Shown here: one piece after another, positions 1 through 8,464 of the stretch
Numbering within the stretch: position 1 is the first letter of the stretch
Layout of the letters: each line of letters opens with the position of its first letter
From: a bacterium
Lineage (GTDB): Bacteria; Lernaellota; Lernaellaia; JACKCT01
DNA length: 49,350 nt
Reading direction: 5' to 3'
NCBI GenBank assembly: GCA_019912885.1
Contig: JAIOHV010000144.1
Span: 1 to 49,350 of the forward strand
Program-made: the position numbers and the translations under genes
The notes under the pieces: generated by a model
The model's input: the letters and a program-made list of their open reading frames with translations, nothing else
Database searches by the model: none
Told to the model about the DNA's origin: nothing

Positions 1-19
1 GGCCCGCTTCGAAAACTCC

Positions 20-47
20 TAAAGCGTCGTTGCGTTTCGTCCGAAAA
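20..47 (+). promoter_or_regulatory. Candidate sigma-28 (FliA) promoter of the flagellin gene
   Basis: TAAAGCGT at 20-27, a 12-base spacer, then TCCGAAAA at 40-47. The sigma-28 consensus is TAAAGTTT-N11-GCCGATAA; the -35 part keeps TAAAG and the -10 part matches 6 of 8 positions. Late flagellar genes such as flagellin are normally sigma-28 controlled, so site and gene agree. It would give a leader of roughly 155 bases before the ATG. Motif match only. Confidence 0.5.
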
Positions 48-208
48 GATAATCCAGAGCACAAAGGTCACCCTGCAGGACCGCAAGCGAAGGATTCGTC
101 AGACCGCGTGTGCGTTGGGATTCAGGACGAAACCCAACGGGAAAAATCAGGCTGGAAGCCAGGGAAGGTTTCACCAAGGACGGCAACAGTATCAAGGAGG
201 ATACGCCG

Positions 209-1024
209 ATGTCTCTTACCGTAACCAACAACATTTCGTCTCTGAACGCGCAGCGTCACATCAACCGTTCGCAGGGCGGGTTGTCCCGTTCCCTCGAGCG
301 CCTGTCTTCGGGTCTTCGGATCAATCGCGCCGGCGACGACGCGGCGGGTCTTGCGATTTCCGAGAAGTTGCGCGCGAACATCCGGGCTCTGGACCAGGCG
401 GGCCGCAACGCGATGGACGGCGTTTCGCTGATCCAGACCGCGGAAGGCGCGATGGACGAGATCAGCTCGATGATGATCCGCATGAAGGAGCTGGCCGAGC
501 AGGCGGCCACGGGCACCGTGGGCACCGCGGAGCGCGGCTACCTGAACACGGAGTTCAACGCGCTGCGCACGGAAATCACGCGCATCGCGGACAACACGAA
601 GTTCAACGAGACGTCGCTTCTGGACGGTTCGCTGAACAAGAACCTGCAGATCGGCATCACCTCGGGCGAGACGATCAACGTGACGATCTCGGACGTGGAC
701 TCCGCGGCGCTTTCGCTGGCGACGAGCATCAGCACGACCACCAAGGCGGTGGCGGCGCTGGCGACGACGAGCACGGCGATCGGCACGGTGGCCAGCCGCC
801 GCGCTTCGCTGGGCGCCCTGCAGAACCGCCTCGAATCGGTGGTGGCCTCGATCGACAACCAGGTCGAGAACCTTTCCTCCGCCGAGAGCCGCATCCGCGA
901 CGTGGACATCGCCGAGGAGACCGCCAACCTGACCAAATACAGCATCCTGGTCCAGGCCGGCGTGTCCGTCCTCTCGCAGGCCAACCAGACGCCCACCGTG
1001 GCCCTGGCCCTGCTCGCCGGATAA
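209..1024 (+). CDS. fliC: Flagellin
   Basis: Structural subunit of the flagellar filament, exported by the flagellar type III system. The 271-residue product has the conserved N-terminal D0/D1 segment (begins MSLTVTNNISSLNAQRH, then LERLSSGLRINRAGDDAAG, roughly residues 1-140) and the conserved C-terminal segment (LESVVASIDNQVENLSSAESRIRDVD to the end). Only about 40 variable residues lie between them, so this is a minimal flagellin without the surface-exposed D2/D3 domains of larger homologues. The ATG at 209 is chosen over in-frame starts further upstream because AAGGAGG lies at 194-200 and the protein then begins at the canonical flagellin N-terminus. It has its own terminator downstream, so it is probably monocistronic. 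No other flagellar genes are in the window. Confidence 0.97.
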   Translation: MSLTVTNNISSLNAQRHINRSQGGLSRSLERLSSGLRINRAGDDAAGLAISEKLRANIRALDQAGRNAMDGVSLIQTAEGAMDEISSMMIRMKELAEQAATGTVGTAERGYLNTEFNALRTEITRIADNTKFNETSLLDGSLNKNLQIGITSGETINVTISDVDSAALSLATSISTTTKAVAALATTSTAIGTVASRRASLGALQNRLESVVASIDNQVENLSSAESRIRDVDIAEETANLTKYSILVQAGVSVLSQANQTPTVALALLAG

Positions 1025-1111
1025 TCCCGTTTCCCGGTCGCGGGCCGGCGGTGAAGGAGCCGCCGAAAGGCACAAGGACGTGACGCCGGCTTCGTGACAG
1101 ACATTTCAAAC

Positions 1112-1146
1112 GAAAAACCCCGGAGGAGGCCCCTCCGGGGTTTTTC
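1112..1146 (+). terminator. Intrinsic terminator of flagellin
   Basis: A nine-pair GC stem (CCCCGGAGG / CCTCCGGGG) around a short loop, flanked by A5 and followed by T5, 90 bases after the flagellin stop. It is nearly symmetrical, so it could also act on the minus strand. Confidence 0.9.
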
Positions 1147-1194
1147 GTTGACGCACCGGCGGCGCCGCAAACGACGCCGCCCGGGCTTCGCGCG

Positions 1195-1228
1195 ATGGAC
1201 ATCATGGACATCATGGACGTGATGGACC
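1195..1228. repeat. ATGGACATN short tandem repeat, copy 1
   Basis: Four imperfect copies of a 9-base unit (ATGGACATC, ATGGACATC, ATGGACGTG, ATGGACCCG) in the 312-base gap between flagellin and the zinc-ribbon gene. The same unit, in either orientation, recurs in the gaps at about 14.4, 18.1, 26.6 and 49.0 kb. The rest of the gap (1147-1194 and 1229-1336) shows no further gene or clear signal. Confidence 0.8.
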
Positions 1229-1336
1229 CGGCGGCGAACGCGGGTGGCGGGGCGATCCGAACCGCGCGCGGCCCCCTTCGGCTCCCGTCGACCTTGATCC
1301 GCGCCGCCTCGACAGCCGCCGCGCCATGCCGCTAAG

Positions 1337-1573
1337 ATGTCGCGCGTGAGGCAGTATCGCGACTTTGGCGCCACGGAACTGTTCTGCGCGCGTTGCCGCG
1401 CCAGCGTTCCGGTGCGCGAGGTCTTGCTGCTCGTTCTGCCGGGAAAGAACCTGTTCGACTACCGCTGCACGCGCTGCCATTCGTCCGTCGGAACGCGCGA
1501 GGAGGCCGATCCGTACGCCTTCTCCACGCGCCCGCCGGCCGCGCCGCCGCCTCACAACAAGCTCATGCACTAA
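1337..1573 (+). CDS. Small zinc-ribbon protein
   Basis: 78-residue protein with two CxxC knuckles, CARC near residue 17 and CTRC near residue 44. These would form a treble-clef or rubredoxin-like zinc ribbon, separated by a hydrophobic stretch (VLLLVLPGKN). The C-terminal tail is Pro/Ala-rich and probably disordered. There is no signal peptide, so it is likely cytoplasmic. An alternative in-frame GTG at 1346 would shorten it by three residues. It lies 67 bases upstream of the acylase. The paired CxxC motifs argue for a real gene; the function is unknown. Confidence 0.7.
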   Translation: MSRVRQYRDFGATELFCARCRASVPVREVLLLVLPGKNLFDYRCTRCHSSVGTREEADPYAFSTRPPAAPPPHNKLMH

Positions 1574-1640
1574 ACCCACAAGGTTCGCACGAAATAGCTC
1601 GATCCGCCCCGCGGCCGGGGCAAGGAGCCGCCACCCGACC

Positions 1641-4106
1641 ATGACGCGGCGCGGACAGGATACCGTTTCGTTGGCCCGGCGAGCCCGGCTTGCGCTCGTC
1701 GCGGGCTCGATCGCCCTTGGCCTGTTGACGCAAGCCGCGTGCGCGGCACGCTGGGTAGGCCGCGGGTTTCCCGCGCCCGGCGATTCAAGACAGGACGCCG
1801 CCGGCGCGGCCGAGCGCGTGCGGATCGAGTTCGACTACCTCTACGTACCGCACGTCTACGCCTCGTCCGATGAAGACGCGATGTTCGGCCTGGGATGGGC
1901 CATGGCCTCCGCGCGCCTGTTCCAGATGGACATGTTCCGCCATCTCGCGCGCGGGGAGATGTCGCTTCTGACCGGCGATTCCGCCACGGTCATGAAGGTC
2001 GGCACCGAGGTCGAAATCGACGTCGCGGAGGTGGACCACTTCCTGAAGATCCTCGATTTCGCCGACTCCGGCCGCCGCCTTTACGAGCGGTCGTCCGCCC
2101 CGTCGCGCGCGCTCATCGACGCCTTCGCGATGGGCGTCAACGCGTTCGTGGAGGGCAACCGGCGCCGCCTGCCCGCGCCTTACTCCATCCCCGCGATGAT
2201 CGGCGGCAAGGAGTTCCGCCCGTGGACGGTGGACGACTCCATGGCGGTCGCCGAGTTGTCGAGCTGGTTCCTTTCGAAAAACTACGAGGACGAGATCTTC
2301 GCCGTGCTCGCCTTGCGCGACGGCATGGAGGTCCCGTTCCTGGTCGATCTGCTTTCGCCGTATTACCCGCTGAACCCCAGGCCGTTCGAGACGCAGGCCG
2401 CGATGCGCGAGCGCCTGGCCGGCGTGGAGTTCACGCCCGGGTTGCAGGGCCTTCGCGACCTGATGGACGGAACCAAGCTCACCGGCCCCGCGGGCGGCAG
2501 CAACAATTGGGTCGTCTCCGGTAAAAAGACCGAATCCGGCCTGCCGCTTCTGTCCAACGATCCGCACCTGTCGCTTGCCACGCCCGGGCCGTGGTATGTC
2601 GCGCACCTGCGCAGCCCGGCGATGAACGTCGCCGGCGCGATGATCCCCGGCACGCCGATCATGATGGTCGGCCACAACGAAAAGACCGCCTGGGGCGTCA
2701 CCATGGCCCGCGTGGACAACTCCGACCTCGCGGTGGAGATCGTCGACGGCGCGCGCAAGACGTACGAATACGACGGCAAGACCTACCCGCTCGTGCGCCG
2801 CCCGGTGACCGCCGGCGGCGAGACGCGAACGATCTTTGCGACGCGCTTCGGCCCGATCGTCTCCCGGCTCACGCCCGACTCCAAAAGCGCTGTGTCGCTG
2901 CGCTGGACGGGGTGGTTTGCCTCCGACGTCATCGACTCCGGATTCGCGCTCATGCGCGCGGGCTCCGTGCGTGACGCGCTCGACGCGGGGCGGGGATTCG
3001 GCCACTTCAACTTCAACCTGCTTGCCGCGGACACCGCCGGAAACATCGGCTGGACGATCACCGGTGACGCGCCCCGCCGCGTGGGCTTCGCCGGCTTACT
3101 GCCCCACGACGCGAGCACGCCCGACCAGCGCTGGGAAGGGTTCGCCGATCCGCGCGACATGGGCGAGATCGTGAACCCGGAAGAGGGATTCATCGCGACC
3201 GCCAACAACCGGCCCGAGATTCCGACCGCGGACGCCATCGGATCGAACTACGTCGCGCCCTACCGGTTCGAGCAGATCAAGTGGCGGCTCGAACAGAAGG
3301 AAAAACTGAACGTCAACGACATGCGCGCCATCCAGGCCGACCAATACAGCCGCCAGGCGAGCCTCATCCTGCCCTGGGTGCAGAACATCCAGAGCGACGA
3401 CGCCGACGTGCGCCGCGCGATCCAGGAGCTGCGCAACTGGGACCGCCGCGTCACCGGCGATTCGCGCGGCGCGATGTATTACGAGGTCTTCCTCACGCAC
3501 TTCCAGCTCGGCTTCGCCGAGACGTTCCGCCCCGACACGCGCCACGCGTTTTTCGCGATGATCCCGTCGCGGCAGATGCCGGTGGACGCGTTTTATCGCA
3601 AGGAAACCGCGCTGTGGGCCGACAACGACGCGCGTGACGAACGCATCCGCCGCGCGCTTCGCGCCACGGTGCGCGAGTTGCGCGATCGCTTCGGCGAAAA
3701 TCTCGCGACCGCGACGTGGGGCGACCTGCACCGGCTGAATTTCCACCATCCGCTTTCCGACGCGCCGCTCATCGGCGCGTCGTACGCGCTGCCGAGCGCG
3801 CCGTACGGCGGCGACGCGAACACGGTGAACATGGGCGCGTTTCACCTCGGTGAGACGTACGACGTGGAGGTGATCGCCTCGCTGCGTTTTCTTGTTGACA
3901 TGGCGCACCCGGAGCGCGCGCGCTTTTCCTATCCCCTTGGACAGTCCGAGGTGCCGGCGCATCCCGCATGGACGAATCTGCTTTCCGCGTGGTTCCATGT
4001 GGAGGACCACCCGCTGCTGTTCGCCGAGGAAGATATCGCCGACGCCCAGCGTCCGTCGGTGGTCTTCTTGAGCCCGCCGGGCGCTAAAGCAGAAAACAGC
4101 AAGTAG
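1641..4106 (+). CDS. Penicillin-acylase-family Ntn hydrolase (exported)
   Basis: 821-residue precursor of the penicillin G acylase / acyl-homoserine-lactone acylase superfamily (S45), which hydrolyses amide bonds of N-acyl substrates. These enzymes are cleaved autocatalytically so that a serine becomes the N-terminal nucleophile of the beta chain. Here that residue is Ser287 in GG-SNNWVVSG, followed by the typical LLSNDPHLSL. An N-terminal hydrophobic segment (residues about 12-33, ending TQAACAA) looks like a signal peptide or weak lipobox, so the mature enzyme is probably periplasmic or membrane-tethered. The downstream HNEKTAWGVTMARVD block and a FNFNLLAADTAGNIGW segment also fit the family. 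The start at 1641 follows AAGGAG at 1622. The substrate cannot be predicted from sequence: antibiotic, quorum-sensing acyl-homoserine lactone and lipopeptide amides are all possible. Confidence 0.9.
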   Translation: MTRRGQDTVSLARRARLALVAGSIALGLLTQAACAARWVGRGFPAPGDSRQDAAGAAERVRIEFDYLYVPHVYASSDEDAMFGLGWAMASARLFQMDMFRHLARGEMSLLTGDSATVMKVGTEVEIDVAEVDHFLKILDFADSGRRLYERSSAPSRALIDAFAMGVNAFVEGNRRRLPAPYSIPAMIGGKEFRPWTVDDSMAVAELSSWFLSKNYEDEIFAVLALRDGMEVPFLVDLLSPYYPLNPRPFETQAAMRERLAGVEFTPGLQGLRDLMDGTKLTGPAGGSNNWVVSGKKTESGLPLLSNDPHLSLATPGPWYVAHLRSPAMNVAGAMIPGTPIMMVGHNEKTAWGVTMARVDNSDLAVEIVDGARKTYEYDGKTYPLVRRPVTAGGETRTIFATRFGPIVSRLTPDSKSAVSLRWTGWFASDVIDSGFALMRAGSVRDALDAGRGFGHFNFNLLAADTAGNIGWTITGDAPRRVGFAGLLPHDASTPDQRWEGFADPRDMGEIVNPEEGFIATANNRPEIPTADAIGSNYVAPYRFEQIKWRLEQKEKLNVNDMRAIQADQYSRQASLILPWVQNIQSDDADVRRAIQELRNWDRRVTGDSRGAMYYEVFLTHFQLGFAETFRPDTRHAFFAMIPSRQMPVDAFYRKETALWADNDARDERIRRALRATVRELRDRFGENLATATWGDLHRLNFHHPLSDAPLIGASYALPSAPYGGDANTVNMGAFHLGETYDVEVIASLRFLVDMAHPERARFSYPLGQSEVPAHPAWTNLLSAWFHVEDHPLLFAEEDIADAQRPSVVFLSPPGAKAENSK

Positions 4107-4203
4107 GAAACCGTCTTGACGACCGATATCCGCACGTCCGCATTATTTTTCGTTCCTGTTTCCCGCTTTCTTTCGTCTTGACCTTGAGAGCAGGCTGAAC
4201 TCC

Positions 4204-5625
4204 ATGGACTTCACTTCGATACCCGCCATCGGCCCGTCCATCGAACGCTACTGGGCGCCGGTGCTCGCCGAAATCAACCGCTACCTCGCGGATAATCCGT
4301 TTTTCGCCGAAGGCCGCGTGGACGGGCCGCTTCTGGCCGCCCTGGCGTTGCTGCTTGCCTGGCTGCTGATCCGCATCCGCCGGCGCCACCGGCACGAAGA
4401 CCTCGAGGCGGCGATGGTCTCCGACGAGCCGTTCTCGATGGGCGACGAGGATGCCGAGACCGCCGAATCCGGCCTTTCCGACGAGGAGATCGAAGCCGAG
4501 CTCGCGGCTGACGCCGGCTTCGAATGGGTCGAGGAAGAAATCGGCGAGGAGCCCGCACCGGAGGCGCCGCCCGCAAGAGCCGAGGCGATCGCGCCTATGC
4601 CCGAGGCGATCCGGGAAAAGCCCGTCGCCCCGCCGCCGCTACCCGAACCCGTTCCCGCGCCCGTCGAGGTTCCGGAAGCTCCGCCGCCGCCGAAACTCTC
4701 GCTGTTTGCGCGGCTCAAGCTGGGTCTTGCGAAAACAAGCGCGGGATTCGTCGGCCGCGTCGACCAGATCCTCTCCGGGCGCAAGGCGATCGACGACGAG
4801 CTGTACCTCGATCTGGAGGAGGCGCTCATCACCGCGGACCTCGGCGTGAAGACCGCCTCGTCGCTTCTGGAAAAGACGCAAGAGACCGTCAAGGAGCGCG
4901 GCATCACCGACCCGGCGAAAATCCACGATGTCCTCAAGGAAGCGGTGCTCGACATCATGAAGGCGGAGTCGATTCCGCTTGATGTCGCGGCCGGCAAGCC
5001 GTTTGTCATCATGGTCGTCGGCGTCAACGGCGTGGGCAAGACGACGACGATCGGCAAGCTCGCCGCGCGCTACACGAACGAGGGCAAGGCGGTGCTCGTC
5101 GCCGCGGGCGACACCTTCCGCGCCGCGGCCATCGAGCAGCTCGAGATCTGGGCCGAACGCGTCGGCTGCGACATCATCAAACAGGCCGCGGGCGCCGACC
5201 CGTCGGCCGTCGCGTTCGACGCGGTGCAGGCGGGCGTCGCACGCGGCGCGGATGTCGTCATCGTCGATACCGCCGGGCGCCTGCACACGAAATCGAACCT
5301 CATGGAAGAACTCAAAAAGACCAAGCGCGTCATGGCCAGGATCGTCCCGTCCGCGCCGCACGAGACGGTGCTCGTCCTTGACGCCACGACCGGCCAAAAC
5401 GCGATCAACCAGGCCAAGACCTTCAATGAGGCCATCGAGCTGTCGGGCATCATTCTGACCAAGCTCGACGGCACCTCCAAGGGCGGGTGCATCGTCGGCA
5501 TCTGCGACACGCTGCACGTTCCGATCCGATTCATCGGCATCGGCGAGAAGATCGACGACCTGCGTCCGTTCGATGCGCGCGAGTTCGTGGACGCCATGTT
5601 CGCGGGCGGCGCATCCGCCGGGTAA
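4204..5625 (+). CDS. ftsY: Signal recognition particle receptor FtsY
   Basis: SRP-receptor GTPase that docks ribosome-SRP complexes at the inner membrane for co-translational insertion. 473 residues: an N-terminal hydrophobic helix ([22 protein letters not shown], about residues 40-62), an acidic/proline-rich linker to about residue 160, then the N domain and the G domain. GTPase motifs are visible: P-loop [10 protein letters not shown] at about 272-281, DTAGR from residue 355, and [10 protein letters not shown] from residue 419. The built-in membrane anchor differs from E. coli FtsY, which binds lipid through an amphipathic helix. The 97-base upstream gap has no strong Shine-Dalgarno sequence, so the exact start is less certain than the identity. 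Confidence 0.97.
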   Translation: MDFTSIPAIGPSIERYWAPVLAEINRYLADNPFFAEGRVDGPLLAALALLLAWLLIRIRRRHRHEDLEAAMVSDEPFSMGDEDAETAESGLSDEEIEAELAADAGFEWVEEEIGEEPAPEAPPARAEAIAPMPEAIREKPVAPPPLPEPVPAPVEVPEAPPPPKLSLFARLKLGLAKTSAGFVGRVDQILSGRKAIDDELYLDLEEALITADLGVKTASSLLEKTQETVKERGITDPAKIHDVLKEAVLDIMKAESIPLDVAAGKPFVIMVVGVNGVGKTTTIGKLAARYTNEGKAVLVAAGDTFRAAAIEQLEIWAERVGCDIIKQAAGADPSAVAFDAVQAGVARGADVVIVDTAGRLHTKSNLMEELKKTKRVMARIVPSAPHETVLVLDATTGQNAINQAKTFNEAIELSGIILTKLDGTSKGGCIVGICDTLHVPIRFIGIGEKIDDLRPFDAREFVDAMFAGGASAG

Positions 5626-5684
5626 TTGGGCTCACAGCCGCGGTCGCCGCGGCGCTCCCGGGCGCCCCGATACGCCCGTTCCGC

Positions 5685-5712
5685 TTGACTTCGCGCCGTT
5701 CGGGATTATTCT
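5685..5712 (+). promoter_or_regulatory. Candidate sigma-70 promoter of the Fe-S carrier gene
   Basis: TTGACT at 5685-5690, a 16-base spacer and TATTCT at 5707-5712, in a short T-rich patch within otherwise very GC-rich DNA. It lies about 80 bases upstream of the start at 5795. Found by eye against the TTGACA/TATAAT consensus. Confidence 0.55.
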
Positions 5713-5794
5713 TTTCATACGCAATGGTGCGCATTTAGCGCCCGAATCGACGTGATCAAGGCGCGGTTTGCCGCGCTTTCAGGAGGAGTCAGGA

Positions 5795-6151
5795 ATGGCC
5801 GCAAACGAGGCAAACGGAACGGAAATCACCCTCAGCGATCGTGCCGCGCAGGAAGTCAGGCGCCTCATCGAGCAGGAAGGCCTCGGCGGAAGCGACGGCG
5901 TCTATCTGCGCCTGGGAACGCAGGAAGGCGGTTGCTCGGGTCTTTCGTACATCATGCAGTTCGAAACGGAGAAGGGCGAAGCCGATCAGGTCTTCGAGGC
6001 GAACGGCGTGAAGATCCTTTGCGATACGGAAAGCTACTTCAACCTCGCCGGCATCGAACTCGACTATCAGGGCGGGCTCGGCGGCCAGGGCTTCATGTTC
6101 AAGAACCCGAACGCGCGCACCTCGTGCGCTTGCGGCAAGTCCTTCGGTTAA
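5795..6151 (+). CDS. A-type iron-sulfur carrier (IscA/ErpA/HesB family)
   Basis: 118-residue protein that accepts nascent Fe-S clusters and passes them to apo-enzymes. The three family cysteines are present: Cys47 in GGCSGLSY and Cys111/Cys113 in the C-terminal CACGKSF. Cys76 is an extra one. The start at 5795 follows AGGAGG at 5781-5786. No other isc or suf genes are adjacent, which suggests a stand-alone ErpA-like role, but the sequence does not separate ErpA from IscA or SufA. Confidence 0.95.
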   Translation: MAANEANGTEITLSDRAAQEVRRLIEQEGLGGSDGVYLRLGTQEGGCSGLSYIMQFETEKGEADQVFEANGVKILCDTESYFNLAGIELDYQGGLGGQGFMFKNPNARTSCACGKSFG

Positions 6152-6177
6152 GCCCGAATCCGATCGAGCCATACGGC

Positions 6178-6200
6178 GGCCCGGCGCGTTGCGCCGGGCC
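6178..6200 (+). terminator. GC-rich hairpin after the Fe-S carrier gene
   Basis: A perfect ten-pair stem (GGCCCGGCGC / GCGCCGGGCC) with a three-base loop, 26 bases after the stop. No T tract follows, so it is more likely a 3'-end stabilising hairpin than a strong intrinsic terminator. Confidence 0.4.
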
Positions 6201-6236
6201 GTTGCCGTTGGTGCGCGCGGCGCACCCTCCAGGCAT

Positions 6237-6262
6237 AAAAAAAGGCGACTTGGCGCCGCCTG
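6237..6262 (-). terminator. Intrinsic terminator, minus strand
   Basis: On the minus strand GGCGGC pairs with GTCGCC across a five-base loop (one G-T pair), followed by seven Ts. It has no protein-coding gene of its own and bounds the candidate small RNA. Confidence 0.7.
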
Positions 6263-6480
6263 GAGCAAAGAAATGGGACGTATTTTTCTCAGGAGGGCCT
6301 GCGACCCTTGCGGGGTCGCTCGAACTCGTATCGAGGTTTCCGGCTATCCGGTCAGACGGAATCGACGCGTTAATTCCTCGATCTGCCTTCCGTCGAGATT
6401 GTATTTACACGGGAACGAATATGGCGTGTATCGGGCATGTCCCCATTTGGGCATGGGGGATCGCCTGATATGCGGGTGGT
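6237..6480 (-). ncRNA. Candidate structured small RNA
   Basis: The 351-base gap between the Fe-S carrier and the M23 gene is less GC-rich than its surroundings. Read on the minus strand it holds a row of hairpins: CCCCAT/ATGGGG (6441-6458), GACGGAA/TTCCGTC (6355-6394) and GCGACCC/GGGTCGC (6301-6319), followed by an intrinsic terminator at 6237-6262. No gene needs that terminator, because the upstream M23 gene has its own at 6488-6512. This suggests an independent RNA of about 240 bases or a processed 3'-UTR product. A 36-codon frame on the same strand (6344-6454, beginning MPKWGHARYTPY) could make it a small mRNA or dual-function RNA. It does not match a known RNA class that I recognise. Confidence 0.4.
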
Positions 6481-6487
6481 GAAATGC

Positions 6488-6512
6488 GAAAAACGCCGCG
6501 CTTCAGGGCGTT
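6488..6512 (-). terminator. Intrinsic terminator of the M23 gene
   Basis: AACGCC/GGCGTT stem followed by T5 on the minus strand. The TGA stop of the M23 gene (6503-6505) lies inside the loop, so termination and translation stop coincide. Confidence 0.7.
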
Positions 6513-8458
6513 ATCGCCGCCCCCACGGACACATCGGGCGCCTCGCCGACGACTAGCTCGAATTCGCGCGTGGCCGATAGCCCGGCGCGGTCCGTCACCG
6601 TCAGGCGCACGTGCCGCGTTCCGCGCAAAAGGCCTTCGGCCGGAAGATACGACACGCGCCCCGCGGCGGGGTTCGGCTCGGCCATCACGCGCCGTCCGTC
6701 CACCGACAGGTCGAATCCCCCCTCGGCCACGCCCGATCCCGCGTCGGAAAATTCGACGGCCAAAACCGGCCGGCCGCGCAGCCATTCCACGCGCGCCTCG
6801 CCGATCGCCGGCGGCGACACGTCGCGCATAAGCGCAAACTCGCCAAGATGGACGACATCGGACGTGCGCCCGTTGGCCAGGTGCCACCAGGTACCGCGAT
6901 CGTGCAGATACAACCCCACGCCGCGCCCGACGCCGCCGTTCACCGTGACGCGCGCGGGCTGACGCAGCGGCTCCCACATCGGCGAAAACGCATAGAGAGG
7001 CGACAGCCGTTCGAGTCCCTCCCCCGCGGGTGTCGCCCGCGTGCCGGCGAGGACCGAAAACGGCCGATACGCCGCGCCCGCGGGCAGCGCAATCGTCGCG
7101 TCGCCATCCGGCGTCGTTATCGTCGCGCCGTTGCGCACGGCCTGAAGATTCGCGGTTTCTTCGTTCGTACCGTTCGCGTCCTGCCATTTGATACTTGCCG
7201 TCCCGCCAAAGCCCGGCGGCAGATCGACAAAGATCCGCGCGCCATCCGTTCCGGTCTCGATAGACGCGCGCGCGTCGCCGCCGGGAGAAAGCGATGCGGA
7301 GGCGGCGCGGACCTCACCCAGAATCGACGCGATCAGCACCCGCTCGCGCAGCGAAAATTCCGCGGCGCGTTCACCTTGCGGCATGGCCGGGGCGCTCGGT
7401 GCTGTTGCCGCGGCGCGACCCGCCACGACGCGCAGCGTGAATCGCCCGCGGCCGACGTTGCCCGCCGCGTCGCGCGCGACGATCTCGGCCGCGTGGTCGC
7501 CGGCTGCAAGCCCGGAAAGATCGCCCGCGAGATTTTCCGGATGGAAGATCGTGCGTCCGGCCATCGCGAAAAGGCGATGAAACACGCCCTTCTTCGTCTC
7601 CTTCAACTCGTAGTGATAGTCGAGTTCGGAGTGGCGCTTGTCCGCGTAGTCGAATCGGTCGTAGCGGTTTCGGTACACCGTGCGGCCGTCGATGGAAAAA
7701 GCGATCTCGTACGGCGCAAGGTCGCGTTCCGAGCCATCGGCGCGGTCGATCACCTCAACCGCAAGCCCTACGCGGCCGCCGACAACGACCGGCTCCGCGA
7801 TCATGCCGTCCGCGAACGCGACGATCTTCCGATCGAACGATCCGTCCGCGTGCGCGTTCGCGGAAAGCGGCTCGGCCAGAAGGCGCGTCACGACGGGCGC
7901 GATGGTGTCGGTAATTGCGAGCCCGCTCGCGAGAGGATTGACCGGCAGGCCGCGGCGGATCTCGAAGTGAAGGTGCGGCACGTCCGTACCGGTCATGCCG
8001 GAGTAGCCGATCACCTCGCCCGCCTCGACACGCGGCCCGCCGCCGCCGAATTCCCGGCGAAACGAGAAGCGACCGGATTTCGCCCAGATGCCGCGGGCGA
8101 TCGGATCGAGCGCGCCGCCGAACTCGGACAAGTGCGCATACACGGTCTGCGTGCCGTCGGCGTGCGCGAGATAAACGACCTTGCCGTAGCCGAGCGACGA
8201 GCATCGCATCTGCACGATGCGCCCGGCCTTCGCGGCGACGACCGGCACGCCCTCGCGTCCCTCGGTGCCGAGATCGACGCCGCCGTGCGGGTGATTGAGG
8301 CGATATTCGCCGAACGTGCCGGTGACGATCGGCCGAAGTTTCATTGGGTAGAGGAAGTCGCCCGCGTGCGACGGCGCGGCCAGCGCAAGGAGAAGCGCAA
8401 ACAAAAACCCCGGGCTTTTCCGGCCCGGGGTTCGTGAGTTTGTCGACGGCGAGCGCAA
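6503..8458 (-). CDS. M23-family metallopeptidase with C-terminal Ig-like region
   Basis: Zinc peptidase of the LytM/lysostaphin type, which cuts peptide cross-links in peptidoglycan or activates other hydrolases. 651 residues from a TTG start. A hydrophobic signal (GFLFALLLALAAPSHA) ends near residue 32. The M23 domain follows, with zinc and catalytic residues His58 and Asp62 (HGGVD), His109 (YAHL) and the HLH motif His162/His164. All are intact, so an active enzyme is likely. Residues about 180-651 are beta-rich repeats resembling Ig-like domains (DAAGNVGRGRFTL, then DRAGLSATREFEL near the end). The start is uncertain: the TTG at 8458 has no clear Shine-Dalgarno sequence, and the first codons overlap the terminator hairpin of the upstream gene. 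An alternative TTG at 8404 would leave only a very short signal. It lies 6 bases downstream of the MepA-LysM stop. Confidence 0.88.
   Translation of the reverse strand: MRSPSTNSRTPGRKSPGFLFALLLALAAPSHAGDFLYPMKLRPIVTGTFGEYRLNHPHGGVDLGTEGREGVPVVAAKAGRIVQMRCSSLGYGKVVYLAHADGTQTVYAHLSEFGGALDPIARGIWAKSGRFSFRREFGGGGPRVEAGEVIGYSGMTGTDVPHLHFEIRRGLPVNPLASGLAITDTIAPVVTRLLAEPLSANAHADGSFDRKIVAFADGMIAEPVVVGGRVGLAVEVIDRADGSERDLAPYEIAFSIDGRTVYRNRYDRFDYADKRHSELDYHYELKETKKGVFHRLFAMAGRTIFHPENLAGDLSGLAAGDHAAEIVARDAAGNVGRGRFTLRVVAGRAAATAPSAPAMPQGERAAEFSLRERVLIASILGEVRAASASLSPGGDARASIETGTDGARIFVDLPPGFGGTASIKWQDANGTNEETANLQAVRNGATITTPDGDATIALPAGAAYRPFSVLAGTRATPAGEGLERLSPLYAFSPMWEPLRQPARVTVNGGVGRGVGLYLHDRGTWWHLANGRTSDVVHLGEFALMRDVSPPAIGEARVEWLRGRPVLAVEFSDAGSGVAEGGFDLSVDGRRVMAEPNPAAGRVSYLPAEGLLRGTRHVRLTVTDRAGLSATREFELVVGEAPDVSVGAAITP
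8403..8432 (-). terminator. Intrinsic terminator embedded in the 5' end of the M23 gene
   Basis: On the minus strand AACCCCGGGC pairs with GCCCGGGGTT around a seven-base CGGAAAA loop, followed by a T run. It lies 33 bases after the stop of the MepA-LysM gene, yet inside the signal-peptide codons of the M23 gene; the T run encodes the Phe-Leu-Phe of the hydrophobic core. Confidence 0.8.
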
Positions 8459-8464
8459 GCCGTT

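Noticed and set aside
6189-6482. 97-codon plus-strand frame ending with a Rieske-like CPHLG...C
   Set aside because: The second half of a Rieske site (CxxH) is absent and there is no Shine-Dalgarno sequence. The hairpins on the other strand explain the gap better.
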